A stretch of DNA of 64,000 nt from Bacillus sp. V3B (GCF_024494465.1 NZ_JAETXM010000001.1:496001-560000); one strand, 5' to 3'. Positions 8,692 to 19,077 are shown, counted from the stretch's first letter. Notes: generated from the letters alone by a model not told the origin. Translations and numbers: made by a program.

Positions 8692-9828
8692 ATGTCAGAA
8701 GAAATGAATCAAGTTGAAGTGAAAAATTTTGAGGTTGGAGATACTGTTAAAGGTGTCGTTACAAAAGTGGAAGAAAAACAAGTGGTTGTAGAGATTGCTG
8801 AAAGTAAGCTTGACGGAATTATTCCGATCAGTGAATTATCAAGTCTTCATATTGAAAAAGCAAGTGACGTAGTTGCTGAAGGTGATACTCTTGATCTTCA
8901 AGTTTTGAAGGTAGAAGAAGAGGCGTTGGTTTTATCAAAACGTAAAGTAGACGCTGAGAAAGCTTGGGATCAACTTGTGGAAAAGTTTGAAAAACACGAA
9001 ACATTTGAAGCCGAAATTAAAGACGTTGTAAAAGGTGGACTTGTGGTTGATCTAGGTGTTCGTGGTTTCGTACCTGCTTCTTTAGTTGAATCACATTTTG
9101 TTGAAGATTTTTCTGATTATAAAGGCAAAACATTAACATTTAAGATTGTTGAGCTTGATAAAGAAAAGAATCGTATCATCCTTTCTCATCGTGCTGTTTT
9201 AGAAGAAGAAAAGGGAAAACAAAGGCATGAACTTCTAGCTTCATTACAAGCGGGGCAAATTTTAGAAGGAACGGTACAAAGAATCACTGATTTTGGTGCT
9301 TTTGTCGATATCGGTGGAATTGATGGACTTGTTCATATTTCACAATTATCGTATCAACATATTGAAAAACCATCTGATGTCGTTGAAGAAGGTCAGAAGG
9401 TACAAGTAAAAGTATTAAGTGTGGACCAAGATAATGAGCGTATTTCTTTGTCTATTAAAGAAACATTGCCTGGACCATGGACAAATATTACTGAAAAAGC
9501 ACCAAAAGGAGCAACCCTAGAAGGTGAAGTGAAGCGAATCGTCTCATACGGTGCCTTCGTGGAAGTATTCCCTGGGGTTGAAGGGCTTGTTCATATTTCA
9601 CAAATTTCTCATAAGCATATTGGCACTCCACATGAAGTGTTAAGTGAAGGGGAACAAATTAAGGTGAAAGTTCTTGAAGTAAATGAGAAGGATCAGCGTC
9701 TTTCCTTAAGCATGAAGGAATTAGAAGAAAATGTAGCAGAAGTGACCAATTACGAACTCCCAGAAGAATCGAAAGGTTTTCAGTTGGGTGAAATGATTGG
9801 TGAACAATTGAAGAATCTGAAAAAATAA
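8692..9828 (+). CDS. ypfD: S1 RNA-binding domain protein YpfD (30S ribosomal protein S1 homologue)
   Basis: Cytoplasmic protein of 378 residues built from four S1 domains at about residues 16-84, 101-167, 186-256 and 273-343. The last two show the classic DFGAFVDIGGIDGLVHISQLS-type signature. It is shorter than proteobacterial S1, which has six domains, as usual for Bacillus YpfD. Its role in translation is not established and it may bind other RNA. Start: ATG at 8692 with AAGGAGG. The 160-base upstream gap holds a small inverted repeat, GTCATTC with GAATGAC (8621-8652), but no convincing promoter. Confidence 0.93.
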   Translation: MSEEMNQVEVKNFEVGDTVKGVVTKVEEKQVVVEIAESKLDGIIPISELSSLHIEKASDVVAEGDTLDLQVLKVEEEALVLSKRKVDAEKAWDQLVEKFEKHETFEAEIKDVVKGGLVVDLGVRGFVPASLVESHFVEDFSDYKGKTLTFKIVELDKEKNRIILSHRAVLEEEKGKQRHELLASLQAGQILEGTVQRITDFGAFVDIGGIDGLVHISQLSYQHIEKPSDVVEEGQKVQVKVLSVDQDNERISLSIKETLPGPWTNITEKAPKGATLEGEVKRIVSYGAFVEVFPGVEGLVHISQISHKHIGTPHEVLSEGEQIKVKVLEVNEKDQRLSLSMKELEENVAEVTNYELPEESKGFQLGEMIGEQLKNLKK

Positions 9829-9834
9829 TGGTGA

Positions 9835-10900
<1,066 letters not shown>

Positions 10901-10902
<2 letters not shown>

Positions 10903-10926
10903 AGCTCCCAATTTGGGAGCTTTTTT
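10901..10926 (+). terminator. Terminator of ypfD-fni
   Basis: AAAGCTCCCAA pairs with TTGGGAGCTTT and is followed by six T, starting at the last base of the fni stop region. It also lies at the 3' end of the convergent ypzI. Confidence 0.92.
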
Positions 10927-10931
10927 GTGTA

Positions 10932-11069
10932 CTATTTTCCGTCGTTTAATCCTCTTGCTTCTTCAGGGCTTTGTAATTTAGTGGCTCCTGGATAATGAAG
11001 GGCCTGGTCTCTGTCAGACTCGACTCTTTTACTCTTAGTCAGTTTTTCTTCTTGGCGATCTTTTCCCAT
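10932..11069 (-). CDS. ypzI: Small spore-related protein YpzI
   Basis: A 45-residue hydrophilic protein beginning MGKDRQEEKLTKSKRVESDR and containing GATKLQSPEEARG. The start at 11069 is fixed by a near-perfect GGAGGTGAT ribosome site. From memory it matches B. subtilis YpzI, located beside fni; its function is unknown. A perfect sigma-G-type promoter lies directly upstream, so forespore expression is inferred. It reads towards fni and shares the terminator region with it. Confidence 0.8.
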   Translation of the reverse strand: MGKDRQEEKLTKSKRVESDRDQALHYPGATKLQSPEEARGLNDGK

Positions 11070-11088
11070 TTCTATCACCTCCATTCTT

Positions 11089-11117
11089 TAACATGATACA
11101 TGTATCCAAGATTATGC
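11089..11117 (-). promoter_or_regulatory. Sigma-G promoter of ypzI
   Basis: Reading the minus strand, GCATA (11113-11117) matches the -35 gHATR completely and, after exactly 17 bases, CATGTTA (11089-11095) matches the -10 CATnHTA completely. The predicted start falls just before the ypzI ribosome site, giving a very short leader. Confidence 0.7.
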
Positions 11118-11210
11118 ATGTTGTACATGAGATTTTAGGAAATTGAATCTAGTAACGATTAAATTACATGAACTTTAGCCATAATGGGAAGGATAGGAGG
11201 TGCCAAAAGG

Positions 11211-11819
11211 GTGGATGGATTATTATTTTATTGGTTTTTTTGGCTAGGATGGATTGTGACAACTTTTTTTTATCCAAAAACTCATCCTGAGCGATTAATT
11301 GTTTCTGCATGGATTCTAGTGGTTATCCTATTATCAACCACTACATTAAATGTAGTGGTGTTTGAAATGAGTGCGGCAGGTTTATTTATCATTTTAACCA
11401 TGTACCTATATGCAGCTACATTACAAATAAAAAAGTTATTATATTTTTTTCTCAGTTCTTTCATTCTCATGTTGACAACTGTTTGCTTTCTCCTTTTTGA
11501 ATTATTTGATCCTATTTGGGTTTGGATTGAAAGGGAATGGCTGCTAGCTATTTTGGTTACTATTATTGTGGTACTTCTGCAATCTGACAAAAAACAAAGG
11601 ATACTAATTATGTTGCTGGGCATGATTCAAGGAGAACTGTTTTATAGCCTTATTTTAATGAAGTATTCATTTTCAAATCCTGTAGCTACTCTCTATTCAC
11701 TTGATGCTGTGGCAGGGGCATCGGCCTTTTTGGTTGCTTGGAACGGGTTTGAATGGATGGCTAGGTATTTTGAAAAGTATTTGTACTCTATAGAAAAGGA
11801 GAAACAAAAATTAACATGA
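11211..11819 (+). CDS. yphA: Membrane protein YphA
   Basis: Integral membrane protein of 202 residues with about six hydrophobic segments, starting MDGLLFYWFFWLGWIV. The GTG at 11211 is chosen because AGGAGGTG (11195-11202) is eight bases upstream; the in-frame ATG at 11184 has no ribosome site. Order and length match B. subtilis YphA, whose function is unknown. It overlaps the YIEGIA protein gene by four bases, suggesting co-translation with that spore-membrane pair. Confidence 0.82.
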   Translation: MDGLLFYWFFWLGWIVTTFFYPKTHPERLIVSAWILVVILLSTTTLNVVVFEMSAAGLFIILTMYLYAATLQIKKLLYFFLSSFILMLTTVCFLLFELFDPIWVWIEREWLLAILVTIIVVLLQSDKKQRILIMLLGMIQGELFYSLILMKYSFSNPVATLYSLDAVAGASAFLVAWNGFEWMARYFEKYLYSIEKEKQKLT

Positions 11820-12712
11820 ATGAATATACTTATCCCATTCTATTGGGGGTCATCGTGGGAACATTATCTAGAATCTATATGCTCCGAACAGATTACCGAC
11901 AGTATCCGACATATTTACACGGGAAAATTATTCATATTGCACTTGGGTTTATTGCAGCTGGACTTGGTGCGGTAGCTGTACCATCTATTATGGAGGAGGA
12001 TTTTACTGCTATTACTTTTTTAACGTTGGCTGCGTCACAGTTTAGAGAGGTTCGTAATATGGAACGCAATACACTGACCGAGCTAGACTCTTATGAAATG
12101 GTATCCCGAGGTAAGACGTATATTGAAGGAATTGCAATTGCTTTTGAAAGTCGTAATTATTTAGTGATCTTCACTTCTTTATGTACAACCCTTTTCTATT
12201 TATTATTTAATGTTTGGGTTGGTTTAATCGTTGCTATTCTCTGTCTTCTGATCTCCAAGAAGTTAATGGCTGGTGGCCAGGTAAAAGAAATTGTCGATAT
12301 TGAGTATGTTAAGCCACATTTTGATGGGGCAGGGCTATATGTTGGTACTATCTATATCATGAATATAGGGATCCCAGAACGGCAAGAGGAGGTCCTTCGT
12401 TATGGAATGGGCTTCATTTTAAAACCTAAAAATTTCAATATACGCTCAACGATTGCGAATCTAGGGCAAAGACAGGCCATCCTACATGATGTATCCACAG
12501 CAATGGGGGTGTATAGGGATTCGGGAACACCAGCTCTGGTTCCGCTTGCAAAGCGTGATTTAGAGGACGGAAGGGTAGCGATATTCGTATTGCCGCAGGA
12601 AAAGGATCCACAAAGAGCTATCGAGGTAATTGGTGCGGTTCCTACATTGGAAAATGCCATTCGCATGCCAAGCGAGAGAAAAAAAGAAACGGAAGGAAGT
12701 CATAATGAATGA
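11816..12712 (+). CDS. seaA: YIEGIA-family spore membrane protein (SeaA/YphB)
   Basis: Membrane protein of 298 residues with hydrophobic segments at about 5-20, 37-58, 120-150, the family signature YIEGIA at residues 102-107, and a cytosol-like C-terminal half. It corresponds to B. subtilis yphB, named for spore envelope assembly; that name is from memory. It overlaps yphA upstream (four bases) and the capping-subunit gene downstream (ATGA overlap). The three genes form one translationally linked unit. Biochemical role unknown. Confidence 0.85.
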   Translation: MNEYTYPILLGVIVGTLSRIYMLRTDYRQYPTYLHGKIIHIALGFIAAGLGAVAVPSIMEEDFTAITFLTLAASQFREVRNMERNTLTELDSYEMVSRGKTYIEGIAIAFESRNYLVIFTSLCTTLFYLLFNVWVGLIVAILCLLISKKLMAGGQVKEIVDIEYVKPHFDGAGLYVGTIYIMNIGIPERQEEVLRYGMGFILKPKNFNIRSTIANLGQRQAILHDVSTAMGVYRDSGTPALVPLAKRDLEDGRVAIFVLPQEKDPQRAIEVIGAVPTLENAIRMPSERKKETEGSHNE

Positions 12713-12894
12713 TAGTCGAAAAATATATCCTTGCGGTGATTACAACCAATCCAGCGAGAGTTCCAAGTGGTGCGACTGTCTTTGTATGCGAAGATAAAAA
12801 TCAAATGGATGTTTATGCTACTAATTTAGAAGCCATTCTTGATGGAATTGCTCATGCAATTACAGATGAGGTGTATATTATTGTGAAGCATTGA
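12709..12894 (+). CDS. Capping complex subunit for YIEGIA
   Basis: A 61-residue soluble protein (MIVEKYILAVITTNPARVPS...) of the small family that always accompanies YIEGIA membrane proteins. It starts four bases before the seaA stop (ATGA overlap) with AAGGAAG upstream, so the two products are probably made in step and may form a complex. It contains no catalytic motif that I recognise. The family name reflects a proposed partner role, not a shown activity. Confidence 0.82.
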   Translation: MIVEKYILAVITTNPARVPSGATVFVCEDKNQMDVYATNLEAILDGIAHAITDEVYIIVKH

Positions 12895-12931
12895 TATTAA
12901 GTTTACCCTCTGATAAAATAGTTAAGTTAGG

Positions 12932-12958
12932 CCCTTCTAAGTAAATGAAGGGTTTTCT
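12932..12958 (+). terminator. Probable terminator of the yphA-seaA unit
   Basis: CCCTTC (12932-12937) pairs with GAAGGG (12947-12952) and is followed by TTTTCTT. The stem is only six pairs, so strength is uncertain. Confidence 0.6.
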
Positions 12959-13071
12959 TATAATAGGAAGAAAGTATAAGTTTTTTAGTTAGAAAGTAAT
13001 CAAGGTTTCTTACTACTATAGAAAATTATACATAAAATGATGGTTTGAACATATAGAGGAGGATGATGTTT

Positions 13072-14382
13072 ATGGTAAAACCGGTTATTGCCATTGTAGG
13101 ACGTCCGAATGTTGGGAAATCAACTATTTTCAATCGAATTGTTGGTGAGCGGATATCAATCGTAGAAGATATTCCTGGTGTGACAAGGGACAGAATTTAT
13201 AGTTCTGGTGAGTGGTTAACTCATGATTTTAATATAATAGATACAGGTGGAATTGATATTGGTGATGAACCATTTTTGGAGCAAATTCGTCAACAAGCAG
13301 AAATTGCAATTGATGAAGCCGATGTTATTATTTTTTTGGTGAATGGAAGAGAAGGAGTAACTTCAGCAGATGAAGAAGTTGCAAAAATCTTGTTTAAAGC
13401 GAAAAAACCAGTTGTATTGGCCGTTAATAAAATTGATAACCCAGAAATGAGGGAACAAATTTATGACTTTTACTCGCTTGGATTTGGTGACCCGTTTCCG
13501 ATTTCAGGTTCACATGGATTAGGGTTAGGAGATTTGCTGGATGAAGCGGCGAAACACTTTCCTAAAGGAGGAGCAAAAGGCTATGATGATGATGTTATTT
13601 GTTTTTCATTAATTGGCCGTCCAAACGTTGGAAAGTCTTCGCTTGTTAATGCAATCCTTGGTGAGGATCGAGTTATTGTTAGCGACATTTCTGGGACAAC
13701 TCGTGATGCCATTGACTCCCAGTTAACGTATAATGAACAAAAATATGTCATCATCGATACTGCAGGAATGAGAAAAAAAGGAAAAGTATATGAAACAACT
13801 GAAAAATACAGCGTATTAAGAGCCTTGCGTGCGATTGAACGCTCCAATGTTGTGTTAGTTGTGATTAATGCTGAAGAAGGCATTATCGAGCAGGATAAAA
13901 AGATTGCAGGCTATGCTCATGAGGCTGGACGAGCTGTTGTTATTGTTGTGAATAAATGGGACGCTGTTGAAAAAGATGATAAGACGATGAAGACCTTTGA
14001 ACAAAAAATTCGCGATCACTTTCTATTCCTTGATTATGCACCGATTGTCTTTTTATCAGCTATCACAAAAAAGAGAATTCATACGTTAATGCCAATGATT
14101 GATATGGCAAGTGAAAATCATGCTCGGAGGGTAGAGACAAGTGTTCTTAATGACGTAATTATGGATGCCGTTGCGATGAATCCGACGCCGACAGATAAAG
14201 GAAGACGGTTAAAGATTTATTATACGACCCAGGTTGCAGTCAAGCCACCAACATTTGTTGTATTTGTGAATGAACCTGAATTACTTCACTTTTCATATGA
14301 AAGGTTCTTAGAAAATAGAATCAGGGATGCATTTGGATTTGAAGGTACACCAATCAAAATCTATCCTCGAGAAAGAAAGTAA
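13072..14382 (+). CDS. der: Ribosome assembly GTPase Der (EngA)
   Basis: Essential double GTPase for 50S subunit maturation, 436 residues, the same length as in B. subtilis. GTPase domain 1 has GRPNVGKS at 10-17, DTGG at 57-60 and NKID at 119-122; domain 2 has GRPNVGKSS at 182-190, DTAG and NKWD; a KH-like domain follows (about 350-436). The ATG at 13072, nine bases after AGAGGAGG, is used; ATGs at 13063 and 13066 abut the ribosome site. gpsA follows after 25 bases. Confidence 0.97.
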   Translation: MVKPVIAIVGRPNVGKSTIFNRIVGERISIVEDIPGVTRDRIYSSGEWLTHDFNIIDTGGIDIGDEPFLEQIRQQAEIAIDEADVIIFLVNGREGVTSADEEVAKILFKAKKPVVLAVNKIDNPEMREQIYDFYSLGFGDPFPISGSHGLGLGDLLDEAAKHFPKGGAKGYDDDVICFSLIGRPNVGKSSLVNAILGEDRVIVSDISGTTRDAIDSQLTYNEQKYVIIDTAGMRKKGKVYETTEKYSVLRALRAIERSNVVLVVINAEEGIIEQDKKIAGYAHEAGRAVVIVVNKWDAVEKDDKTMKTFEQKIRDHFLFLDYAPIVFLSAITKKRIHTLMPMIDMASENHARRVETSVLNDVIMDAVAMNPTPTDKGRRLKIYYTTQVAVKPPTFVVFVNEPELLHFSYERFLENRIRDAFGFEGTPIKIYPRERK

Positions 14383-14407
14383 AATGAACAAAAGGTTGTG
14401 AGTATAT

Positions 14408-15463
14408 ATGCAACAAAAACATGAAAAGGTTGCTATAGTCGGGGCTGGTAGTTGGGGAACTGCTTTGGCCACCGTCCTTGCTGATAACGGGCATGAGGTA
14501 CGGTTATGGGGACATAATTCCGAACAAATGAATGAAATCAATACACATCATACCAATACAAAATATCTTCCCAATATTACTTTACAGGATTCCATTATTG
14601 GATACTCTTCTTTGGAAGAGGCACTTACGGGTATTCAAATAATGATTCTTGCTGTTCCAACAAAAGCGATCCGTGAAGTAGTAGGGAAAATAAACGCGTT
14701 TCAGAAAGAACCGTTGATGATCGTTCATGTAAGTAAGGGAATTGAACCCAATACTTTATTACGGATTTCCGAAATGATTGAAGAAGAAATGTCATCAGAA
14801 TTGATTGAAAGCATTGTGGTCCTGTCTGGTCCAAGTCATGCGGAGGAAGTAAGTTTACGACAACCAACCACTGTTACGGTTTCATCTAAGAGAATGGAAG
14901 CGGCAATGAAAATTCAAGACTTATTTATTAACCAAAATTTTCGTGTTTATACGAATCCAGATATTGTTGGGGTTGAAATAGGTGGTGCATTAAAAAATAT
15001 TATTGCTCTTGCTGCAGGTATTTCTGACGGTCTTGGTTATGGGGACAATGCGAAGGCAGCTTTAATGACGAGAGGTCTTGCGGAAATATCTCGGCTCGGA
15101 ATGAAAATGGGGGCAAGTCCGCTAACTTTTTCTGGTCTTACAGGAATAGGAGATTTAATTGTCACTTGTACAAGTGTACATTCCCGTAACTGGCGTGCAG
15201 GAAATCTGCTTGGTAAAGGGAAAAATCTGCAGGAAGTATTAGAAAATATGGGGATGGTTGTGGAAGGTGTACGAACGACGAAAGCGGCATGGCAATTAGC
15301 CCAAAAGTATAATGTGAAAATGCCCATCACAAACGCTCTTTATGATCTGTTATTTAATCATGTTAATCCAAAAGATACGGTTGATGCATTAATGGCAAGG
15401 GGCAAAACGCATGAAATGGAAGATTTATCAAATGTGCTTGTTGATCAATTAATAGAGGATTAA
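14408..15463 (+). CDS. gpsA: Glycerol-3-phosphate dehydrogenase [NAD(P)+]
   Basis: Reduces dihydroxyacetone phosphate to sn-glycerol-3-phosphate for phospholipids. The 351 residues begin with the Rossmann motif GAGSWG (12-17) and include the [17 protein letters not shown] active-site region with the conserved Lys. It lies 25 bases after der with a modest ribosome site (AAAGGTTGTGAG), probably read from the same transcript. A strong terminator about 110 bases downstream closes the unit. Typical family length. Confidence 0.96.
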   Translation: MQQKHEKVAIVGAGSWGTALATVLADNGHEVRLWGHNSEQMNEINTHHTNTKYLPNITLQDSIIGYSSLEEALTGIQIMILAVPTKAIREVVGKINAFQKEPLMIVHVSKGIEPNTLLRISEMIEEEMSSELIESIVVLSGPSHAEEVSLRQPTTVTVSSKRMEAAMKIQDLFINQNFRVYTNPDIVGVEIGGALKNIIALAAGISDGLGYGDNAKAALMTRGLAEISRLGMKMGASPLTFSGLTGIGDLIVTCTSVHSRNWRAGNLLGKGKNLQEVLENMGMVVEGVRTTKAAWQLAQKYNVKMPITNALYDLLFNHVNPKDTVDALMARGKTHEMEDLSNVLVDQLIED

Positions 15464-15575
15464 ATATTTTTTTCAAAATAGGCATTTGACGATACGTTTT
15501 ATATATATTTGCATAAACTGCAAGCGAGCAAACTAGTGTATTGAACAGGGAATATGGGTTATTTAGTCGCTCATA

Positions 15576-15623
15576 GACCAGAATAAAGAACTTGTTTCTG
15601 TTCTTTATTCTGGTCCTTTTTTT
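15576..15623 (+). terminator. Terminator of der-gpsA
   Basis: Perfect 16-bp arms (15576-15591 and 15600-15615) are followed by C and seven T. Confidence 0.93.
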
Positions 15624-15699
15624 ATGGAGTTGAAAATAGAGATATCTGTTTTTAAAATTAACAGAAAAGACTAAAATGTACAAAAATGATTTCTTCTTG

Positions 15700-15708
15700 T
15701 GATATAAT
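15700..15708 (+). promoter_or_regulatory. Extended -10 promoter of yphE
   Basis: TGATATAAT combines a TGn extension with a consensus TATAAT (15703-15708). No good -35 is present at 17 bases. The ribosome site of yphE begins about 13 bases downstream, so the leader would be short. Confidence 0.55.
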
Positions 15709-15734
15709 ATTTCTCGAATAAAGGAGTGGATAAG

Positions 15735-15938
15735 ATGTCACCTGCATTAATGAAAATGTGGATTTCTCTTGCTTCAATGGGATTTATGTTTATTTCGATC
15801 GTATTAATTTTTCTAAGTCGCTTTAAATTAAAACAAGGGATATTAAAAGCTATGTCTGCTTTCACGGCTTACCTATTATTGCTCGTATCGGGTTTGATTA
15901 TGGTTTTAGTTGTGTTTAGTGGACCATCAAATGAATAG
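15735..15938 (+). CDS. yphE: Membrane protein YphE (DUF2768)
   Basis: A 67-residue protein with two hydrophobic helices (about 9-27 and 44-62), starting MSPALMKMWISLASMGF. The ATG at 15735 follows AAGGAG with eight-base spacing; a GTG at 15726 overlaps the ribosome site. It matches B. subtilis YphE in order and size; function unknown. yphF begins 30 bases later. Confidence 0.85.
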   Translation: MSPALMKMWISLASMGFMFISIVLIFLSRFKLKQGILKAMSAFTAYLLLLVSGLIMVLVVFSGPSNE

Positions 15939-15967
15939 TAATTTCATAGACTCAAAGGGTTGATAGG

Positions 15968-16681
15968 ATGAAAAAAGGATTGTCAGTACTGTTATTATTT
16001 CCATTGCTAGTGTTTTTTTTAACCGGTTGTATGTATCCAGAGGATAAATTGGTACAAAATGAAATCCCATATCAAGATCAAATACAATCAGTACAAGCAG
16101 CGGTCACACAGTTTCAAGAGGATAAAGGTGGTATCCTCCCGATTAAAACTTCGGAGGAGACAACCCCTATTTATCAAAAATATTTGATTGACTTTAAACG
16201 AATTGTTCCTGAATATTTGGCTGAACCACCGGGAAATTCGTTTGAAAGTGGTGGGGTGTTTCAGTATGTTATTGTGAATGCTGAAAAAGACCCAACCGTC
16301 AAAATTTTTGACCTTCGAATAGCAGATATGCTCGGCGAAATTAACTTGCGAATTAAAATGCAGGGCTATCCTCCGTTTAAAGAGAAAGTAGCTGAAAATG
16401 TGTATACGCTTAATTTTGAAAAGCTAGGGTATAAGGAGCCCCCTTATGTGGTTAGTCCTTATACACAACAAAATCTTTCGTTTGTTATAAATGGAAATGC
16501 AGAAGTTTTTGTTGATTATCGAAATGATTTATATGAAGCAATGAGAAAAGGGGAGCATCATTATCAAACTGGAGAAGATATTAGAGCTATATTACTGAAG
16601 GATTCGCCATTTGTCCCTGCATACTCGTTGCCTTATACAATTGATGAAAGTACAAATGAACCCATCTTTTTAATGAAATAG
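15968..16681 (+). CDS. yphF: Lipoprotein YphF
   Basis: Predicted lipoprotein of 237 residues. A lysine start, a hydrophobic stretch and the lipobox LTGC (18-21) place it on the outer face of the membrane after lipidation at Cys21. The mature part has no catalytic motif that I recognise; it contains the proline-rich PEYLAEPPG and KEPPYVVSP segments. It matches B. subtilis YphF by position beside spoIVA and by size. Function unknown. Confidence 0.87.
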   Translation: MKKGLSVLLLFPLLVFFLTGCMYPEDKLVQNEIPYQDQIQSVQAAVTQFQEDKGGILPIKTSEETTPIYQKYLIDFKRIVPEYLAEPPGNSFESGGVFQYVIVNAEKDPTVKIFDLRIADMLGEINLRIKMQGYPPFKEKVAENVYTLNFEKLGYKEPPYVVSPYTQQNLSFVINGNAEVFVDYRNDLYEAMRKGEHHYQTGEDIRAILLKDSPFVPAYSLPYTIDESTNEPIFLMK

Positions 16682-16687
16682 TCATAA

Positions 16688-16729
16688 CCCTTCTTTTACA
16701 AAATATATTGTAGGAGAAGGGATTTTTTT
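16688..16729 (+). terminator. Terminator of yphE-yphF
   Basis: CCCTTC (16688-16693) pairs with GAAGGG (16716-16721), with inner ACA/TGT pairing, then A and seven T. Confidence 0.85.
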
Positions 16730-16906
16730 GTTCCCTCGATTCTTATAAACCAATGCTAGTATCCTGATATATTTCACAGATGAATACGATCATTATTGCT
16801 GTGCTATGTAATAGCAGAACTTGTTTTCTTAAGAAGAAATGTATCAATAAGTGGAAAGGAAGACTAGTAGCTCTTCCTGCAAGGAGGGTAAAAATATATA
16901 AAACTG

Positions 16907-16936
16907 TCATAATGATGTAGGACAACATCATAAATA
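16907..16936 (+). promoter_or_regulatory. Probable sigma-E promoter of spoIVA
   Basis: TCATAAT (16907-16913) fits the mother-cell sigma-E -35, and CATAAATA (16929-16936), 15 bases on, fits the -10. A seven-base dyad ATGATGT/ACATCAT (16912-16931) overlaps both. spoIVA is sigma-E dependent in B. subtilis. The remainder of 16682-17004 holds only the yphF terminator and a minus-strand open frame without a ribosome site. Confidence 0.55.
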
Positions 16937-17004
16937 TATAGTGTTAAGACATAATTGGTAGGATAATAGCTAGCCACTAACTCAGGTATTCGGGAGGGGA
17001 TCAC

Positions 17005-18483
17005 TTGGAAAAGGTAGATATTTTTAAAGATATTGCCGAGAGAACCGGCGGTGATATATATTTCGGAGTGGTTGGAGCAGTTCGAACTGGTAAATCCACT
17101 TTTATTAAAAAGTTTATGGAATTAGTTGTTTTACCAAATATGAATAATGAAGCCGAACGGGCTCGTACCCAAGATGAGTTACCTCAAAGTGCAGCTGGAA
17201 AAACCATCATGACGACTGAACCGAAATTTGTTCCAAACCAAGCTGCAACTATTCATGTTGCGGAAGGGTTAGACGTCAACATTCGCTTAGTTGATTGTGT
17301 TGGATATACAGTGCCGGGTGCTATGGGATATGAGGATGAGAACGGTCCACGTATGATCACAACTCCATGGTATGAGGAGCCAATCCCATTCCATGAAGCG
17401 GCAGAAATTGGAACCAGAAAAGTCATTCAAGAACATTCCACCATTGGTGTTGTCATTACAACAGATGGCTCCATTGGCGAGATTCCACGAGGTAACTATT
17501 TAGAAGCAGAAGAACGAGTGATCAATGAATTAAAAGAAGTGGGTAAGCCATTTATTATGATTGTAAATAGTGTGCAACCACATCATCCTAATACTGAATC
17601 ATTACGTAATGAGCTTTCTGAAAAGTATGATATCCCCGTACTAGCCATGAGTGTGGAAGGAATGAAAGAATCTGACGTGCTAAGCGTCATGCGAGAAGCT
17701 TTATATGAATTCCCAGTACTTGAAGTGAACGTCAATCTGCCAAGTTGGGTGATGGTTCTTCGTGAAAGTCATTGGCTTCGTGAGAGTTATCAGGAAGCGG
17801 TTAAGGAAACAGTAAAGGATATTAAACGCCTTCGTGATGTAGATCGAGTTGTTCACCATTTTGGTGAGTTTGAATTTATCGACAAAGCGGGTTTGGCAGG
17901 AATTGATATGGGGCAAGGAGTAGCTGAAATCGATCTTTTCGCACCAGATGATTTATATGATGAAATTTTAAAGGAAATCGTTGGGGTGGAGATTCGTGGG
18001 AAAGATCATTTGCTTGAGCTAATGCAGGATTTTGCCCACGCAAAAACAGAATATGATCAAGTCTCTGATGCACTTAAGATGGTTAAACAAACCGGCTACG
18101 GAATTGCGGCTCCATCTCTTGCAGATATGAGTCTTGATGAACCAGAAATTATTCGTCAAGGGTCTCGTTTTGGGGTTCGTTTGAAGGCGGTGGCTCCTTC
18201 CATTCATATGATCAAGGTGGATGTTGAAAGTGAGTTTGCTCCTATTATCGGTACTGAAAAACAAAGTGAAGAGCTCGTTCGTTATTTAATGCAAGATTTT
18301 GAGGATGATCCATTATCCATTTGGAGTTCTGATATTTTTGGTAGAAGTTTAAGTTCCATTGTACGAGAAGGCATTCAAGCGAAGCTATCGTTAATGCCTG
18401 AAAATGCTCGTTATAAATTAAAGGAAACACTTGAACGTATTATTAATGAAGGCTCAGGCGGGTTAATTGCTATTATTTTATAA
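17005..18483 (+). CDS. spoIVA: Spore coat basement ATPase SpoIVA
   Basis: Cytoskeletal ATPase that polymerises on the forespore surface and anchors the coat; essential for coat and cortex formation. The 492 residues equal the B. subtilis length. A Walker A motif GAVRTGKST (24-32, Lys30) opens the TRAFAC-like ATPase domain, and the C-terminus ends GSGGLIAIIL, the part that contacts SpoVM and the membrane. It starts with TTG at 17005 behind GGGAGGGG. It stands alone between its own promoter and terminator. Confidence 0.98.
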   Translation: MEKVDIFKDIAERTGGDIYFGVVGAVRTGKSTFIKKFMELVVLPNMNNEAERARTQDELPQSAAGKTIMTTEPKFVPNQAATIHVAEGLDVNIRLVDCVGYTVPGAMGYEDENGPRMITTPWYEEPIPFHEAAEIGTRKVIQEHSTIGVVITTDGSIGEIPRGNYLEAEERVINELKEVGKPFIMIVNSVQPHHPNTESLRNELSEKYDIPVLAMSVEGMKESDVLSVMREALYEFPVLEVNVNLPSWVMVLRESHWLRESYQEAVKETVKDIKRLRDVDRVVHHFGEFEFIDKAGLAGIDMGQGVAEIDLFAPDDLYDEILKEIVGVEIRGKDHLLELMQDFAHAKTEYDQVSDALKMVKQTGYGIAAPSLADMSLDEPEIIRQGSRFGVRLKAVAPSIHMIKVDVESEFAPIIGTEKQSEELVRYLMQDFEDDPLSIWSSDIFGRSLSSIVREGIQAKLSLMPENARYKLKETLERIINEGSGGLIAIIL

Positions 18484-18512
18484 GGACTCTCTTTATTGAG
18501 AGTTCTTTTTTT
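18484..18512 (+). terminator. spoIVA terminator
   Basis: GGACTCTC pairs with GAGAGTTC (one wobble) directly after the stop codon and leads into seven to eight T. Confidence 0.9.
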
Positions 18513-18635
18513 ATATATAAGGATTTATGAAAGGAATTTCCTTGCATACAGTATTTGATTATGTTAACCTTTTATCAGAATTAGTATTATTAATGCTCTA
18601 ACCCTTATGAATAAAGGATTTTTTGCAAAAAACAG

Positions 18636-18664
18636 TTGAAATATTTTATTCTTTGATTTAATAT
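18636..18664 (+). promoter_or_regulatory. Sigma-A promoter of hbs
   Basis: TTGAAA (18636-18641), 17 bases, TAATAT (18659-18664): five of six matches in the -35 and four of six in the -10 at ideal spacing. The transcript would have a leader of about 115 bases. Nothing else is seen in 18513-18787 apart from a second TATAGA hexamer at 18696. Confidence 0.6.
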
Positions 18665-18787
18665 AGTGCTTGTTATAGAAAAACAGGCAACGATGTATAG
18701 AATGAACATATTTTGTTTACAAATGAAGGTAAGAAGCAAGAAATCTGTCTAGAAAGTAAAGGGATCTCTTGGGAGGAGGTGACAGGC

Positions 18788-19060
18788 ATGAACAAAACAG
18801 AACTTATTAACGCAGTTGCTGAAGCAAGCGAGCTTTCAAAAAAAGATGCTACTAAAGCAGTTGATGCCGTATTTGATTCTATCTTAAATGCATTAAAAGA
18901 TGGAGATAAAGTACAACTTATCGGTTTTGGAAACTTTGAGGTGCGTGAGCGAGCTGCTCGTAAAGGACGTAATCCTCAAACTGGTGAAGAAATTGAAATT
19001 GCTGCAAGCAAAGTTCCTGCATTTAAACCAGGTAAAGCGCTTAAAGATGCAGTAAAATAA
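18788..19060 (+). CDS. hbs: DNA-binding protein HU (HBsu)
   Basis: Essential nucleoid protein of 90 residues, [20 protein letters not shown], with the DNA-gripping arm [14 protein letters not shown] and the C-terminal [12 protein letters not shown]. It is a homodimer that bends DNA. The start at 18788 is set by a very strong GGGAGGAGGTGA ribosome site; longer in-frame starts extend into the leader. A terminator follows at once. Length is typical of the family. Confidence 0.97.
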   Translation: MNKTELINAVAEASELSKKDATKAVDAVFDSILNALKDGDKVQLIGFGNFEVRERAARKGRNPQTGEEIEIAASKVPAFKPGKALKDAVK

Positions 19061-19077
19061 TTACATAAAGTGCTTTT

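Noticed and set aside
16743-16931. 62-codon minus-strand frame with two hydrophobic segments between yphF and spoIVA
   Set aside because: No ribosome site before its start, and it overlaps the likely spoIVA promoter; I know of no homologue.
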